DNA of 64,000 nt from Thiocapsa roseopersicina (GCF_900106925.1 NZ_FNNZ01000016.1:1-64000); one strand, 5' to 3'; positions 26,368 through 35,944 are shown, counted from the stretch's first letter. Program-made: numbers and translations. Notes: a model not told the origin generated them from the letters alone.

Positions 26368-27354
26368 ATGAGCAACCCCGACGCGAAGCAATGGATCCTG
26401 GACAGCGTGCGCGTGCTGGTGACGCTGTCGATGGTCGCGATCGCCGCCGGCGCCGTCTATTGGGCCTGGCAGCAGGCCAAGGCGCATCCCTGGACCCGCG
26501 ACGCGCAGGTGTTGGCCGACGTGGCGCATGTAGCGCCGCGGGTCGGTGGCCAGGTGACCGCGGTGCACGTCGCCGACAATCAGCAGGTGGCCAAGGGCGA
26601 CCTCCTGTTCGAGCTGGATCCGAACCTGTATCGACAGGCTCTGGCGCAGGCGGAGGCCGACCTTGCATTACGTCGCGCGGAGGCGGCGGACCTCCGCGAA
26701 GGCGCCGAGCTTCGGTCGGACGGCGATCTCTCCGAGGCGGATGACGACGCCGAACAGGCGCTTGCGACAGCAAAGGCTGCCGCAGTCGTCGCGGCCGAGA
26801 TCACCCTGGCGACTGCGCAGACACGCGTCGACGACACGCGTGTGACGGCACCGGTGGACGGCTATGTCACGAACCTCCAGCTCAAGGAGGGCACCTTTGC
26901 GGCGGCGGGTGTGCCGCAGGTCGCGCTGGTGGCAGCGGACTCCTTTTGGGTCGAAGCCTATTTCAAGGAGACCGACCTGCCCGACATCGGCATCGGCGAC
27001 CCGGCCGCGGTGACGCTGATGGGCTATCCGAGCCAGCCGCTGACGGGTCGTGTCGAGAGCATTGCGTTCGGGATCGAGCGCCGCAACACCGCGGCCGGTC
27101 CGGGCGATTTGGTCCAGGTGGAGCCCATGTTCGAGTGGATCCGCCTTGCCCAGCGGATTCCGGTCCGTATTCGTCTCGACGAGCCGCCGGCCGGCATCGT
27201 GCTGCGCGTCGGCTACAGCGCGAGTGTTTCCGTCAATCCAACGACATCGGCGTCGGCATCGCTCGCGGCGGCCATCGGCGCCGCCTTCGACGCCCGTCCA
27301 CCGGTTGCCCCCGACTCCGGCCCTGCCTCAGGCTCCGGCTCCGGCCCCGACTGA
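26368..27354 (+). CDS. HlyD-family membrane fusion protein (AaeA/EmrA-like)
   Basis: The 328-residue periplasmic adaptor has one N-terminal membrane helix (about 14-34), a biotinyl-lipoyl half-motif (VAPRVGGQVTAVHVADNQQV), a helical hairpin (about 90-150), the second lipoyl half (VTAPVDGYVTNLQLKEGTFA) and a beta-barrel segment. The hairpin is short, as in AaeA. It ends in a Pro/Ser/Gly tail. It bridges the FUSC pump to an outer-membrane channel. Third in the operon after DUF1656. Confidence 0.9.
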   Translation: MSNPDAKQWILDSVRVLVTLSMVAIAAGAVYWAWQQAKAHPWTRDAQVLADVAHVAPRVGGQVTAVHVADNQQVAKGDLLFELDPNLYRQALAQAEADLALRRAEAADLREGAELRSDGDLSEADDDAEQALATAKAAAVVAAEITLATAQTRVDDTRVTAPVDGYVTNLQLKEGTFAAAGVPQVALVAADSFWVEAYFKETDLPDIGIGDPAAVTLMGYPSQPLTGRVESIAFGIERRNTAAGPGDLVQVEPMFEWIRLAQRIPVRIRLDEPPAGIVLRVGYSASVSVNPTTSASASLAAAIGAAFDARPPVAPDSGPASGSGSGPD

Positions 27355-27397
27355 CGGGTCGAGCGACGAGCGCGCGTTGCCGGATCAATCCACCGCC

Positions 27398-29623
27398 ATG
27401 CCGCCGCTCGCGCGCACCTGGAGCCCAGCCGCCGCGCTCAATGCGCTGAAGACCACGCTCGGCGTCATCGCCGCCTGGGGCATCGTGCTCTGGCAGCAAC
27501 TGCCGGATCCCTTCCTGGCGCCGGTCGCCGTCTTGTTCCTGCAGACGCCGTATCTCGGCGCGTCGCTGCGCAAGGGGCTCATGCGCGTCCTCGGCACCTT
27601 GGCCGGCGCGTTTTTGGTGCTCGTGCTCTTGGCGTTCCTGATCCAGGACCGCTGGGCCTTGATCGGCGCGCTCTCCCTGGTGGTGGCGGTGTCGGTCTAC
27701 ATGATCCGCAACAGCCGTTACGGCTACGCCTGGTTCATGCTCGCCATCACCGCCGCGATCATCGCCGGGGATGCGTCGCTGGAGCCGAGCATGGCCTTCG
27801 CCAAGGCGGTCTCGCGCAGCACCGAGGCGGTGGTCGGCATCCTGGTGGTGCTGGTGATCAACGGACTCCTCTGGCCGCGCACCGGCGGTGCCCTCTACGA
27901 CCGAACCTATCGCGAGGCACTGACGCGGCTTGCCGACCATATGAGCCGCCTCGGGGAGGCGGTCTCGGCGGGTGCGGACGGACGCCTGCCCCAGCCGCCG
28001 AAGACCCTGCGCGGCGCGCCCGTGCAACTGCGGGAGATCCTCGCGGCCGCGGCACTCGACAGCGGCGGTTTCCGGCGTCTGCAACGCACCTACGAGGCGC
28101 AGATCGACGGGCTCGCCGCCGTGCTCGGCTCGCTCATGGCCTTCGGCGAGAACCTGCGCCTGGCAGCGGAGGGCGAGCGGGCCTTTCTGAGTGCCCCGCA
28201 CCGGACGGCCTTGGGCAGCGCGCTTCTCGATCTCGCCACGGCCGTCGAGCGGATCGAGCAGGATCCGGGCGCCGTTGTCGGACAGCCGTCGGCGGCTGCC
28301 TTGTCCGCTGCGCAGGAGTGTCTCGGGCGACTCTCCGCCGCCGGCCCCGAGCCCCAAGGCGTCGCCGAGAGCGCCCTGCTGCACGCGACCGCCTTCGCCC
28401 TGAAAGGGCTGATCATGCGTGTCGAGCGTCTTGCCGATGCTGCCGTTGCTCTGGCCGCGGGGCGCTCGCTGCCGGTTGCTGCGCTGGCCGCCGAGGTACG
28501 CCCGCCGCTCGCCGAGCGGATGGCACGCGCACTGCCCAACGCGCTTGTCGCCGCCGTTGGCTTCTGGTTGATGGCCTTGCTGTGGATCGAGCTGCAATGG
28601 CCCCCGTTCGGCGTCATCGGGGTGACCATGGTCATCGTGGTGGTCGGTGTCGAGACGTTGGCGAATGTCCCCGTTCATCGGCGTGCGCGCCGGCTCGCGA
28701 TCGGCGGGGCGGCAGGGGCCTTGCTGACGGCGCCGGTCTATTTCGCGGTGATGCCGCAGTTGGACGGCTTTCTCGCGCTGTCGCTCGTGCTCTTCGTCTT
28801 CTACTATCCGATCCTGTATTTCTTCCACGCCTTGCCCCCGCCGCGCAACGTCTTCTTCCTGGGCGCGGGTCTGATGGCGATCCTGATGGTCCAGCTCCAG
28901 CCGACTCAAACCTACAGCGCCGCCGGCTATCTTGGCCTGATGCTCAGTATCCTGACCGGCTTCATCGTCGGCATCACCCTGCTCGGCATCTTCGGGGGCA
29001 GGTCGCCTCGAGAACATCTGCGTCGGACGCTGAGGGACCTGCTCGCGACGCTCGACCGCGCACTCGGCGATCTGGCCGATCGCAATCGCCCCGACTTCGT
29101 CGTGACGCTCGCGCGCTACGAGCAGCGCCTGCGTGCCGACCTTCAGTCGTTGGCCGAGATCGTCCCGATGGCCTACGCCGCGCAGACGCCCGCCAACGAC
29201 CGGGAGCGGATCGATGCGCTGTTGGATGCGGTGGAGACGCTGCTGATCCGCTTGGGCGCGCTCCAACGGGCGCGTGCCCGCTGGAGCGAGGAGTGCGGCG
29301 CCGACCGAGAAAACAACTGCCCGCGAACGGACTTCGGCCGGCACTGGCGGGAGGCGTTTCAGATCACCCTGCGCGAGCTCCTGCGCACGCTCGATCAACC
29401 GCGTACACGAGCAGGCCTAGCCGCGCTGGATGCCAATCGCGACTTCGCCTTGTCCGAGGTCGCGCGCGTCGATGCCATACGCCGGGGCGGCGACCCGCCG
29501 CCGGGTGCCGTCTACATCCTCGGGATTGCGGGCCACTACATCGGGGTTGCGCGTGGGTTGCGGACGTTGGCCGAGGCGCTGGATGCGATCGACTGGGCGG
29601 CTTGGCGGGTGCCCCGCTTCTGA
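27398..29623 (+). CDS. FUSC-family inner-membrane efflux protein (AaeB-like)
   Basis: The 741-residue transporter has two membrane blocks of about six helices each (about residues 20-155 and 385-525), each followed by a cytoplasmic helical region. This is the duplicated fusaric-acid-resistance (FUSC) arrangement. The ATG at 27398 is used; the open frame upstream lies inside the HlyD gene. With DUF1656 and HlyD it forms a three-component exporter of aromatic acids or similar toxic anions. A stem-loop at 29706-29735 separates it from the convergent HdeD gene. A long antisense open frame here is a shadow. Confidence 0.9.
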   Translation: MPPLARTWSPAAALNALKTTLGVIAAWGIVLWQQLPDPFLAPVAVLFLQTPYLGASLRKGLMRVLGTLAGAFLVLVLLAFLIQDRWALIGALSLVVAVSVYMIRNSRYGYAWFMLAITAAIIAGDASLEPSMAFAKAVSRSTEAVVGILVVLVINGLLWPRTGGALYDRTYREALTRLADHMSRLGEAVSAGADGRLPQPPKTLRGAPVQLREILAAAALDSGGFRRLQRTYEAQIDGLAAVLGSLMAFGENLRLAAEGERAFLSAPHRTALGSALLDLATAVERIEQDPGAVVGQPSAAALSAAQECLGRLSAAGPEPQGVAESALLHATAFALKGLIMRVERLADAAVALAAGRSLPVAALAAEVRPPLAERMARALPNALVAAVGFWLMALLWIELQWPPFGVIGVTMVIVVVGVETLANVPVHRRARRLAIGGAAGALLTAPVYFAVMPQLDGFLALSLVLFVFYYPILYFFHALPPPRNVFFLGAGLMAILMVQLQPTQTYSAAGYLGLMLSILTGFIVGITLLGIFGGRSPREHLRRTLRDLLATLDRALGDLADRNRPDFVVTLARYEQRLRADLQSLAEIVPMAYAAQTPANDRERIDALLDAVETLLIRLGALQRARARWSEECGADRENNCPRTDFGRHWREAFQITLRELLRTLDQPRTRAGLAALDANRDFALSEVARVDAIRRGGDPPPGAVYILGIAGHYIGVARGLRTLAEALDAIDWAAWRVPRF

Positions 29624-29705
29624 GAAGCGGCGCGTGATACCGCTGGCCGAGATCCGACTTGGATCGATGGGGGCCTTGGTTCTGCGGCTGGTTGGGTCTG
29701 TTGCA

Positions 29706-29735
29706 GGTTGGGCCTCGCTGTCGCGCGGCCCAACC
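29706..29735. terminator. Stem-loop between convergent genes
   Basis: GGTTGGGCC (29706-29714) pairs perfectly with GGCCCAACC (29727-29735) around a 12-base loop. Neither side has a long T tract, so terminator function is probable from position only. Confidence 0.5.
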
Positions 29736-29742
29736 CGGGGGG

Positions 29743-30324
29743 CTAGCGCGCGAGCTTGCCGGCGCGACGCGCGGCGAGCGCCACGAACAGATAAGCCCAG
29801 CCGTTGAAGATCAGCTCGATGGCGACGAAGAGTCCGATGACCCACATGCCGGACATCGGCCACTTGGCGATGATCATGGCGCCGAGCGCGATCGAGATCA
29901 GGCCCGACAGCACGAGCCAGCCCCAGCCACTCTGTCCTCGATGCTGAACGGCCATGATGACGCGCGACACACCGACGGCGATCAGCACGCCGGCGAGCGC
30001 CAGCGTGAGGGTTTCGGAGGCGAGCAGAGGGTCGACAACGATGAGCAGTCCGCCTGCGATATAGAGAAGCGCGATCAAAACGTGCCAAAGTGCACCTTTC
30101 CAACCTTGGCACTTGAAGGCGTCGATGAGCTGAAAGGTCCCGCCGACGATCAGCAGTGCCCCGAAGAAGACGACGCTGACGAGCGTGAGTCCGAACGTCA
30201 TCCCCATCCCCACGGTACCGAGGACGATGGAGAGGATGCCGAATGCGAGAAGCCATCCCCAATTGCGGCTCAGATCGCCGAACACGGGGTGCTGCGAGAC
30301 GGGCGTATTCAGGTCGTTTGCCAT
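29743..30324 (-). CDS. HdeD family acid-resistance membrane protein (DUF308)
   Basis: The 193-residue protein has six membrane helices in three repeated pairs, with the DUF308 signature (GILSIVLGTVGMG, FFGALLIVGGTFQLIDAF, YIAGGLLIVVDPLLASETLT). HdeD-type proteins are linked to acid and stress tolerance; the mechanism is unknown. It is divergent from the universal stress protein gene, with a 203-base spacer between starts. Confidence 0.88.
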   Translation of the reverse strand: MANDLNTPVSQHPVFGDLSRNWGWLLAFGILSIVLGTVGMGMTFGLTLVSVVFFGALLIVGGTFQLIDAFKCQGWKGALWHVLIALLYIAGGLLIVVDPLLASETLTLALAGVLIAVGVSRVIMAVQHRGQSGWGWLVLSGLISIALGAMIIAKWPMSGMWVIGLFVAIELIFNGWAYLFVALAARRAGKLAR

Positions 30325-30527
30325 GCGTGATCTCCTATAATGGCACTTGGCTCGGTAGGCTGTGTCGAAGCCGGTGACGGACTCGGATCGCTGTAACGGT
30401 GGGTCCGGAACCGACGCGAAAGCATACGCCGGTCCGGCTTGGCGGCCTATGACGATTTTAGGTACGCATGTCCGGTCCGGACGTTGCAGCCAGCTCGATT
30501 TTCAAGCGCAAAGGAGGTTCTAACCGC

Positions 30528-30965
30528 ATGGTTTCTCACTACAATATGATCATCGTCCCGGTGGATGGCTCGGAGGGTGCCGCGCGCGCTGCCGTGTTCG
30601 CCGCCGATCTGGCCCGCGCCACGGACTCCCCGATCCAGCTGCTGCATGTGTTCTCCCCGACCAGCAACGAGCTGTTGGGCATGGCGCATCTCCCGCGCAC
30701 GGAAATCGACTCGATCAGTCACGAAGCGGCCAACATTGCCTTTGCCAAGGCGCGGGATGCGATCGGCAACGCGGACGACCTGAAAATCGAAGAGAAGAGC
30801 GTCTGGGGCGAGCCGCGGGAGGAGATCGTCGCCGCCGCGGAGGCAACCGACGCCTTGATCGTGATGGGTCGCCGGGGTCTCGGCAAGATGCAAAAGCTGA
30901 TTATCGGCAGCGTCTCGGATGCGGTGATCCGTACGGCGCATCGGCCGGTAACGGTGGTGAGCTGA
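30528..30965 (+). CDS. Universal stress protein (UspA family)
   Basis: The 145-residue protein has the ATP-binding type pattern: IIVPVDGSEGA at the first strand and GRRGLGKMQKLIIGSVSDAV (G-x2-G-x9-G-S) near the end, finishing RPVTVVS. It would be a cytoplasmic dimer that binds ATP and supports stress survival. The ATG at 30528 has AAGGAGG at 30511-30517; an earlier in-frame start lacks homology. It is divergent from HdeD and convergent with the baeRF gene. Confidence 0.92.
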   Translation: MVSHYNMIIVPVDGSEGAARAAVFAADLARATDSPIQLLHVFSPTSNELLGMAHLPRTEIDSISHEAANIAFAKARDAIGNADDLKIEEKSVWGEPREEIVAAAEATDALIVMGRRGLGKMQKLIIGSVSDAVIRTAHRPVTVVS

Positions 30966-31024
30966 GCCGCCAGCCGCCAGCCGCCAGCTTCGATTAGGCT
31001 GTGCGGGAGGCGGGAGGCGGGAGG
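30966..31024. repeat. Heptanucleotide tandem repeats
   Basis: Three copies of GCCGCCA at 30966-30986, then three of GCGGGAG at 31003-31023, between convergent genes. Other 7-base repeats occur at 46991 and 60355. Confidence 0.75.
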
Positions 31025-31047
31025 CTAAAACCCGGCCGTTGTCGCTC

Positions 31048-32169
31048 TTAGGCTGCGTATCGCAGGATCGCCGCCAGCGCCTTGCCTTCCGGGATGTCCT
31101 GCGCACGGACGCTCAGTACCTCGCCGCCGGACAGGAGCACCCGGCGGGCGATCTCGTCGATGACCCCGTAGGTGTCTGCGCTCGCGGCATCCGCGAAGGT
31201 GACGGTGCCGTCGGCGTCGTCAACCGTGCCGTTCACCACCTGATCCATATCGACCAGCAGGCTCTGCACCGCGCCGAAGGTTGCCGCGCGTGCGGTGCGG
31301 GCGATGTCCGTGGTGGCCCGATCATCATTGGCGCGTTGTTGGAAGAGTGCATTCCAGTCGGCGATTTGCGATCGATAGAGCTCATCGAGCAGCGGGCGCG
31401 CGGCGGCGGCAAGCTCGGCTTCCGACATCCGCTCAGGATTGCCCTCGATTCCTTCGGCGACCAGGTGCGGATAGCTGTTGACCGAGCGGTAGATGGCGCC
31501 GAGGTTCTCGACCGAGGCCAGGATCAAGGGGGCCGTGCTGCCGGCCAGGAGTCCGCGCAGGGCGCCGTCGACCTTGCGTGCATATTGCCGCAGCCGGACC
31601 TTCTTGCCCTCTGATCCGCCGATGCGCCCGCTGTAGGAGCGGGTGGCGATGCTCGCTACGCCGACCGACGAGGCGGCGTCCGTCGGCATCCCCGCGATCT
31701 TCACCTCGCTTGCGGGCAGATCCGCCGAGACCTCGATCAGGCGCACGCCCCCGTCGGCCAAGGCCAAGACGTAGCCGCTATTGCGGAAATTGACCGAGCG
31801 CAGCAGGGGTTTCAGATGAAAGCGGTCGGAGACCTTGACCAAGGGCTCAAGTGCATTCGGGACGCGGAAGGTGCGCAGATTGTCCGGGGTGGCGAAGACC
31901 ACCAAGCCGTGGGCTTGGAAACGCCAGAATTCGTCGTCCTCGACGAGATCGTCCAGCTCCTCGATCAGATCGTTGACGCGCCGCTTGTCGGCCCCCGCAG
32001 CCTCCAGCTGAGCGAGCGCTTCCTTGGTCAGATTCTTAAGCAGGATGCGATCGGCGTCCGTTTCGGTGCTGATCGGAGTAGTGGGCAGGATAATGGACAC
32101 CGCGATGTCGTTGCGCTGGGTGGCCAGGTCGGCCAGCTCGTCGGCGGTCGGAAGATCGAGATAAAGCAT
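31048..32169 (-). CDS. baeRF family 3 protein (archaeo-eukaryotic release-factor-like)
   Basis: The 373-residue protein matches the bacterial aeRF-1-related family: an N-terminal LYLDLPTADELADLAT opening with VSIILPT, a VVFATPDNLRTFRVP strand, FHLKPLLRSVN, and the central domain with LALADGGVRLIEVS and ILASVENLGAIYRSV. The C-terminal domain is of the ribosomal L7Ae/eRF1 type. baeRF proteins are proposed to act at the ribosome in stress or conflict settings; no experiment defines this one. It sits between a universal stress protein and a CoA-disulfide reductase. Confidence 0.78.
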   Translation of the reverse strand: MLYLDLPTADELADLATQRNDIAVSIILPTTPISTETDADRILLKNLTKEALAQLEAAGADKRRVNDLIEELDDLVEDDEFWRFQAHGLVVFATPDNLRTFRVPNALEPLVKVSDRFHLKPLLRSVNFRNSGYVLALADGGVRLIEVSADLPASEVKIAGMPTDAASSVGVASIATRSYSGRIGGSEGKKVRLRQYARKVDGALRGLLAGSTAPLILASVENLGAIYRSVNSYPHLVAEGIEGNPERMSEAELAAAARPLLDELYRSQIADWNALFQQRANDDRATTDIARTARAATFGAVQSLLVDMDQVVNGTVDDADGTVTFADAASADTYGVIDEIARRVLLSGGEVLSVRAQDIPEGKALAAILRYAA

Positions 32170-32271
32170 GCGTGGTTTCTCCGGGGGTGATGGCCGGCGG
32201 CGAGATCGACGCCGGTCCGGCGTATGGACGGGTAGGGAAGAAAGGAGCGGTCGCTTTGGCGGGCCGCCCTG

Positions 32272-34014
32272 TCAGGCATCGTCGACCAGATGCTCGGGGC
32301 GCGGCAGGTCGACATGCGTTGCGGGCTCGGCACCGGAGCGACGGTTCAGCGCAAAGTCCCGCATGGCCGCCGCGCCCGAGAGATTGTAGACCTCCGCAAA
32401 ACCATGCTGCGCCAGGATGCGCACCGCAGCATAAGCACGCTGCCCGCCACGGCAGGAGACCACCGTGGGCAGGGCGGGGTCGAGCTCACCGAGGCGGTCG
32501 CGCAGGTCGTCGAGTCGGATATGCTTCGCGTGAGGTGCGTCGTACAGCGGAAGCTCCTCGAGCTCCGTCGCCTCGCGGACATCCACGACCTGGAAGGCGG
32601 AGAGATCCGCGTCCGGCTGGATCAGCGGCGCGAGCCCGTCGAGGTCGTTCTGTGCGACGAAGGCGGCCATGTGCAGCGGATCCTTGGCCGAGCCGAAGGG
32701 CGGTGCGTAGGCGAGATCCAGCGCCCCGAGATCCTCGATCGTCCCCTTGAAGTGGATCAGGGTTGCGACGACGTCAAGCCGCTTGTCCACGCCCGCGGCA
32801 CCGACGACCTGCGCGCCGAGCACGCGTCCCGTGCCTGCCTCGTAGACCAGCTTGATGCCGATCGGCGCCGCACCCGGATAGTAGCTCGCGTGATGATAGG
32901 AAACGATATGCACCGCGCGCGCATCGAATCCGACCTGCCGTGCCGCGCGCAGCGACAGACCAGCGATCCCGGCGGCGTAGCCGAAGACGCGCACGACCGA
33001 GGTGCTCCAAGCCGCGGGAGCCGGGCGCGAGGCACCCGTCGCGGCATGCTCCCCGGCCAGCCGACCGGTGCGATTGGCGATGCCGGCCAGCGGGACCCGC
33101 ATGCGCTCCCCGGTCGGACCGAAGGCGTATTCGGCGGCATCCCCGACCGCATAGATGTCCGGGTCCGAGGTGCGCATGTAAGCGTCGGTGGCGATGCCGC
33201 CGCTGGCCCCGATGGTCAGCCCGGCCTCCACCGCGAGCGCCACGTTCGGGCGCACGCCGACACTCATCAGCACCAGGTCCGCCGGCAGCCGGGTTCCGTC
33301 GGCGAGGGTCACGCCGGACACGGTCCCGTCGGTCTGCTCGATCGCGGCGACACCGCGGCCGAGCTCGAGTCGCACCCCGTTGCGCTCGCTTTCGCGGTGG
33401 AGCGGCTCGGCGATCTCGCGATCGAAGAAGGGCATGACCTGGTTCTGCAGCTCCACGACCGTGACCTTCAGACCCCGACGGACGAACTGCTCCGCGACCT
33501 CCAGACCGATGTAGCCTGCACCGACCACGACGGCCTCTTTCGCGTGCGCCATTCCGGCGATGATCCGGTCCATGTCTCCGAGGTTGCGCAGACTGAAGAC
33601 ACCTTGTGCCGTCGCACCCGGGATCGGCGGCACGATCGGCGAGGCACCGGGCGAGAGGATGAGTTTGTCGTAGCCCTCCCCGTATTGCTCGCCCGTGTCG
33701 AGATTCTTGACCAAGACCCGCTTGGTCGCTCGATGGATGGCGATCACCTCGTGGCGGATGCGTGCGTCGATCAGAAACCGATCGCGAAACAGCTCAGGCG
33801 TTGCGACCAGGAGCTGGGCGCGATCGGCGATCTCCCCGCCGATGAAATAGGGTAGACCGCAGTTGGCGAAGGACACATAGGGGTCGCGCTCGAACATGAT
33901 GATCCGGGCGTGCTCGTTGACACGGCGGGCCCGCGCGGCCGCCGATGCGCCGCCCGCGACGCCGCCGACGATCAGGATTCTCGGGGAGTCGTGCGCCTGT
34001 GTCCTGGTTGTCAC
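32272..34014 (-). CDS. CoA-disulfide/persulfide reductase fused to rhodanese
   Basis: The 580-residue flavoprotein has an FAD-binding VGGVAGGASAAARARR near residue 16, the single redox cysteine in YVSFANCGLPYF (about residue 50), an NAD-binding GAGYIGLEVAE, and the FAD motif IYAVGDAAEY. A dimerisation domain then leads to a C-terminal rhodanese domain (about 470-560) with the active loop SCRGGQRA. Fused proteins of this type (CoADR-Rhd, Npsr) reduce CoA-disulfide or CoA-persulfide with NAD(P)H, fitting sulfur metabolism. It is divergent from a second, rhodanese-less paralogue at 34297. Confidence 0.9.
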   Translation of the reverse strand: MTTRTQAHDSPRILIVGGVAGGASAAARARRVNEHARIIMFERDPYVSFANCGLPYFIGGEIADRAQLLVATPELFRDRFLIDARIRHEVIAIHRATKRVLVKNLDTGEQYGEGYDKLILSPGASPIVPPIPGATAQGVFSLRNLGDMDRIIAGMAHAKEAVVVGAGYIGLEVAEQFVRRGLKVTVVELQNQVMPFFDREIAEPLHRESERNGVRLELGRGVAAIEQTDGTVSGVTLADGTRLPADLVLMSVGVRPNVALAVEAGLTIGASGGIATDAYMRTSDPDIYAVGDAAEYAFGPTGERMRVPLAGIANRTGRLAGEHAATGASRPAPAAWSTSVVRVFGYAAGIAGLSLRAARQVGFDARAVHIVSYHHASYYPGAAPIGIKLVYEAGTGRVLGAQVVGAAGVDKRLDVVATLIHFKGTIEDLGALDLAYAPPFGSAKDPLHMAAFVAQNDLDGLAPLIQPDADLSAFQVVDVREATELEELPLYDAPHAKHIRLDDLRDRLGELDPALPTVVSCRGGQRAYAAVRILAQHGFAEVYNLSGAAAMRDFALNRRSGAEPATHVDLPRPEHLVDDA

Positions 34015-34296
34015 CGCGGATTCTCCTGCGTTCTCGTTTAAGCCAAGAAACCCTATGTGATCAAGGGGACATCTTGTTGACGTCGACGGCTGGATTCTAT
34101 CCGAAACGCGGAACCTGCGCCGCTCGACTCGAGCAGCGGAGTTCCGCCCCGTCTCCGGCCGTGCGCGACCGATGGCGCCTGTTGCCGTCCGGGAATCCAG
34201 GTGCTTACCCCGTTGCCGCGACCTTGTCGGTGGTTCGCCCCGCGGCTACTATCGCCGCGGCAACCGACCAGAAGCGATCCGGCGCGAGGAGCAAAT

Positions 34297-35643
34297 ATGA
34301 GAGTAGTGATCATCGGCGGCGTGGCCGCGGGCATGAGCGCGGCGAGTCAGGCCAGAAGGACACGTCCGGACGCCGAGATCCTGGTTCTGGAGAAGACGCG
34401 GGACGTCTCCTACGGCGCCTGCGGATTACCGTACAAGCTTCCCCCGGACACGGACATGAACGACCTGCTCGTCATCTCCGCGCAGCGTTTTCGAGATGAG
34501 CGCAACATCGACGTGCGTCTCGACCACGAGGTCCTGAAAATCGATCCGGGCCGCCGCGAGGTCGGCGGTCGCAACGCCGAGGGCGATTTCGTGCTCGCCT
34601 ACGACAAGTTGATCATCTGCACGGGCGCGCGGGTCTGGGCGCCGCCGATCAAGGGGCTCGACGCGCTCTGGGGGCAGGGCGCCTATCCGCTCAAAACAAT
34701 CGACGACGGGCGGGCCATCAAGGCGGCCATGGCGGCGCATCCGCCCAAGCGCGTAGTGGTCATCGGCGCCGGCTATATCGGGCTTGAGGCGACCGAGAAC
34801 TTCCGAGAGATGGGCGCCGCGGTCACCGTGGTGGAGGCCCTGCCCGAGATTCTGCCCTGGCTGCCAGAGACACTGCGGGCGCGCGTGATCGACGAGGCCA
34901 AGGCGCATGGGGTCGAGATGCTGACCGGGACGCGGGTCGAGGCGATCGAGCGAACCGGCTCGGGCATCCTGGTCGAGACCTCCGCCGCGACGCTTGAGGC
35001 CGATCTTGTGCTGGTCGCGACCGGCGTTCGACCCGAGTCCGAGCTGGCCGCTGCGGCTGGGTTGGCGCTCGGGGCCGCCGGGGCGATCGCCGTGGACGAA
35101 TACCTACGAACCTCCGACGAGCACATCTACGCGGCCGGCGACTGCGCCGACGCGATCCATGCCATCACCGGGGAGTCGGTCTGGTTTCCGCTCGCGCTGC
35201 GTGCCAATCGGGCAGGCAAGCTTGCCGGCGACAACATCTTCGGCCTGAAACGCCCGGCACCTCCGGTGCTCGGCACGGCCGTGTTCAAGTTCTTCGGGCT
35301 CGAGGTCGCACGCACCGGGCTGTCGAGCGAGGAGGTCGACGCGGCAGGACTCGATACCGCGACCGCCGAGATCGTCGGATCGACCCGTGCCGGCTACTAC
35401 CCCGGCGGCGGCAAGCTCTCGGTCTGGCTGATCGGGGAGCGCAAGACGCGCAAGCTGCTCGGCTGCTGCATGGTCGGTCCCGAGGCGGCCGCGCACAAGA
35501 TCGACACCGCCGCGGCGGCGATCCATGCCGGCATGACCGCGGAGCAGATCTACGATATGGACCTGGCTTACGCGCCGCCGTTCGGTCCCTCTTGGTCGCC
35601 CTTGCTGATTGCCGCTTCGCAGTTGAGCAAAGCACTCGATTGA
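34297..35643 (+). CDS. CoA-disulfide reductase-type FAD/NAD oxidoreductase
   Basis: The 448-residue protein has FAD-binding IGGVAAGMSAASQARR at 6-21, the redox cysteine in DVSYGACGLPYKL (about residue 44), NAD-binding GAGYIGLEATE and IYAAGDCADA, then a dimerisation domain ending FGPSWSPLLIAA. This is a CoADR/NADH-oxidase-type fold without the rhodanese tail of its divergent neighbour. GAGGAG precedes the ATG at 34297; the upstream extension is unsupported. Substrate (CoA-disulfide, persulfide or oxygen) is not decidable from sequence. Confidence 0.87.
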   Translation: MRVVIIGGVAAGMSAASQARRTRPDAEILVLEKTRDVSYGACGLPYKLPPDTDMNDLLVISAQRFRDERNIDVRLDHEVLKIDPGRREVGGRNAEGDFVLAYDKLIICTGARVWAPPIKGLDALWGQGAYPLKTIDDGRAIKAAMAAHPPKRVVVIGAGYIGLEATENFREMGAAVTVVEALPEILPWLPETLRARVIDEAKAHGVEMLTGTRVEAIERTGSGILVETSAATLEADLVLVATGVRPESELAAAAGLALGAAGAIAVDEYLRTSDEHIYAAGDCADAIHAITGESVWFPLALRANRAGKLAGDNIFGLKRPAPPVLGTAVFKFFGLEVARTGLSSEEVDAAGLDTATAEIVGSTRAGYYPGGGKLSVWLIGERKTRKLLGCCMVGPEAAAHKIDTAAAAIHAGMTAEQIYDMDLAYAPPFGPSWSPLLIAASQLSKALD

Positions 35644-35751
35644 GTACGTGACCGGCGACGGATGTGCGGTCGATTGCGTCGCCAGCATCGGCCGGCTCCG
35701 TGATCGCCCGTGTTGGGCTTGCTTGCGTGACCCAATCTCTGCCAGCGTGTT

Positions 35752-35836
35752 TAAACCGCGTTCAGGGCGACATCCGTCATTTTCATGTTGTATTCGGCCT
35801 TGGTGACTTCACCGGCCCTGGTGGAGACGCGGTTTA
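35752..35836 (-). repeat. 85-bp terminal-inverted-repeat element, copy C
   Basis: The ends are TAAACCGCG and CGCGGTTTA. On the minus strand the interior reads AACATGAAAATGACGGATGT, matching copy B. It is opposite in orientation to copy D and separated from it by 23 AT-rich bases (35837-35859, containing TTATATTTTTTATAA). Confidence 0.8.
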
Positions 35837-35859
35837 AAATTTTATATTTTTTATAACTT

Positions 35860-35944
35860 TAAACCGCGCCAGCTTAAACAATCGTCGAGTCTGCCGGGGC
35901 CGATCCCATCCAATAACATCACATACCGCGCTGGGCGCGGTTTA
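35860..35944 (+). repeat. 85-bp terminal-inverted-repeat element, copy D
   Basis: The ends are TAAACCGCG and CGCGGTTTA. It matches copy E (36910-36994) in reverse complement at about 79 of 85 positions. It ends 20 bases before the ATG of the acyltransferase gene, so the gene's leader lies inside or next to the repeat. Confidence 0.85.

Noticed and set aside
27233-29398. Long open frame (721 codons) on the minus strand
   Set aside because: It is antisense to the FUSC gene, is rich in Arg/Gln/Gly/His as shadow frames in high-GC DNA are, and has no domain.
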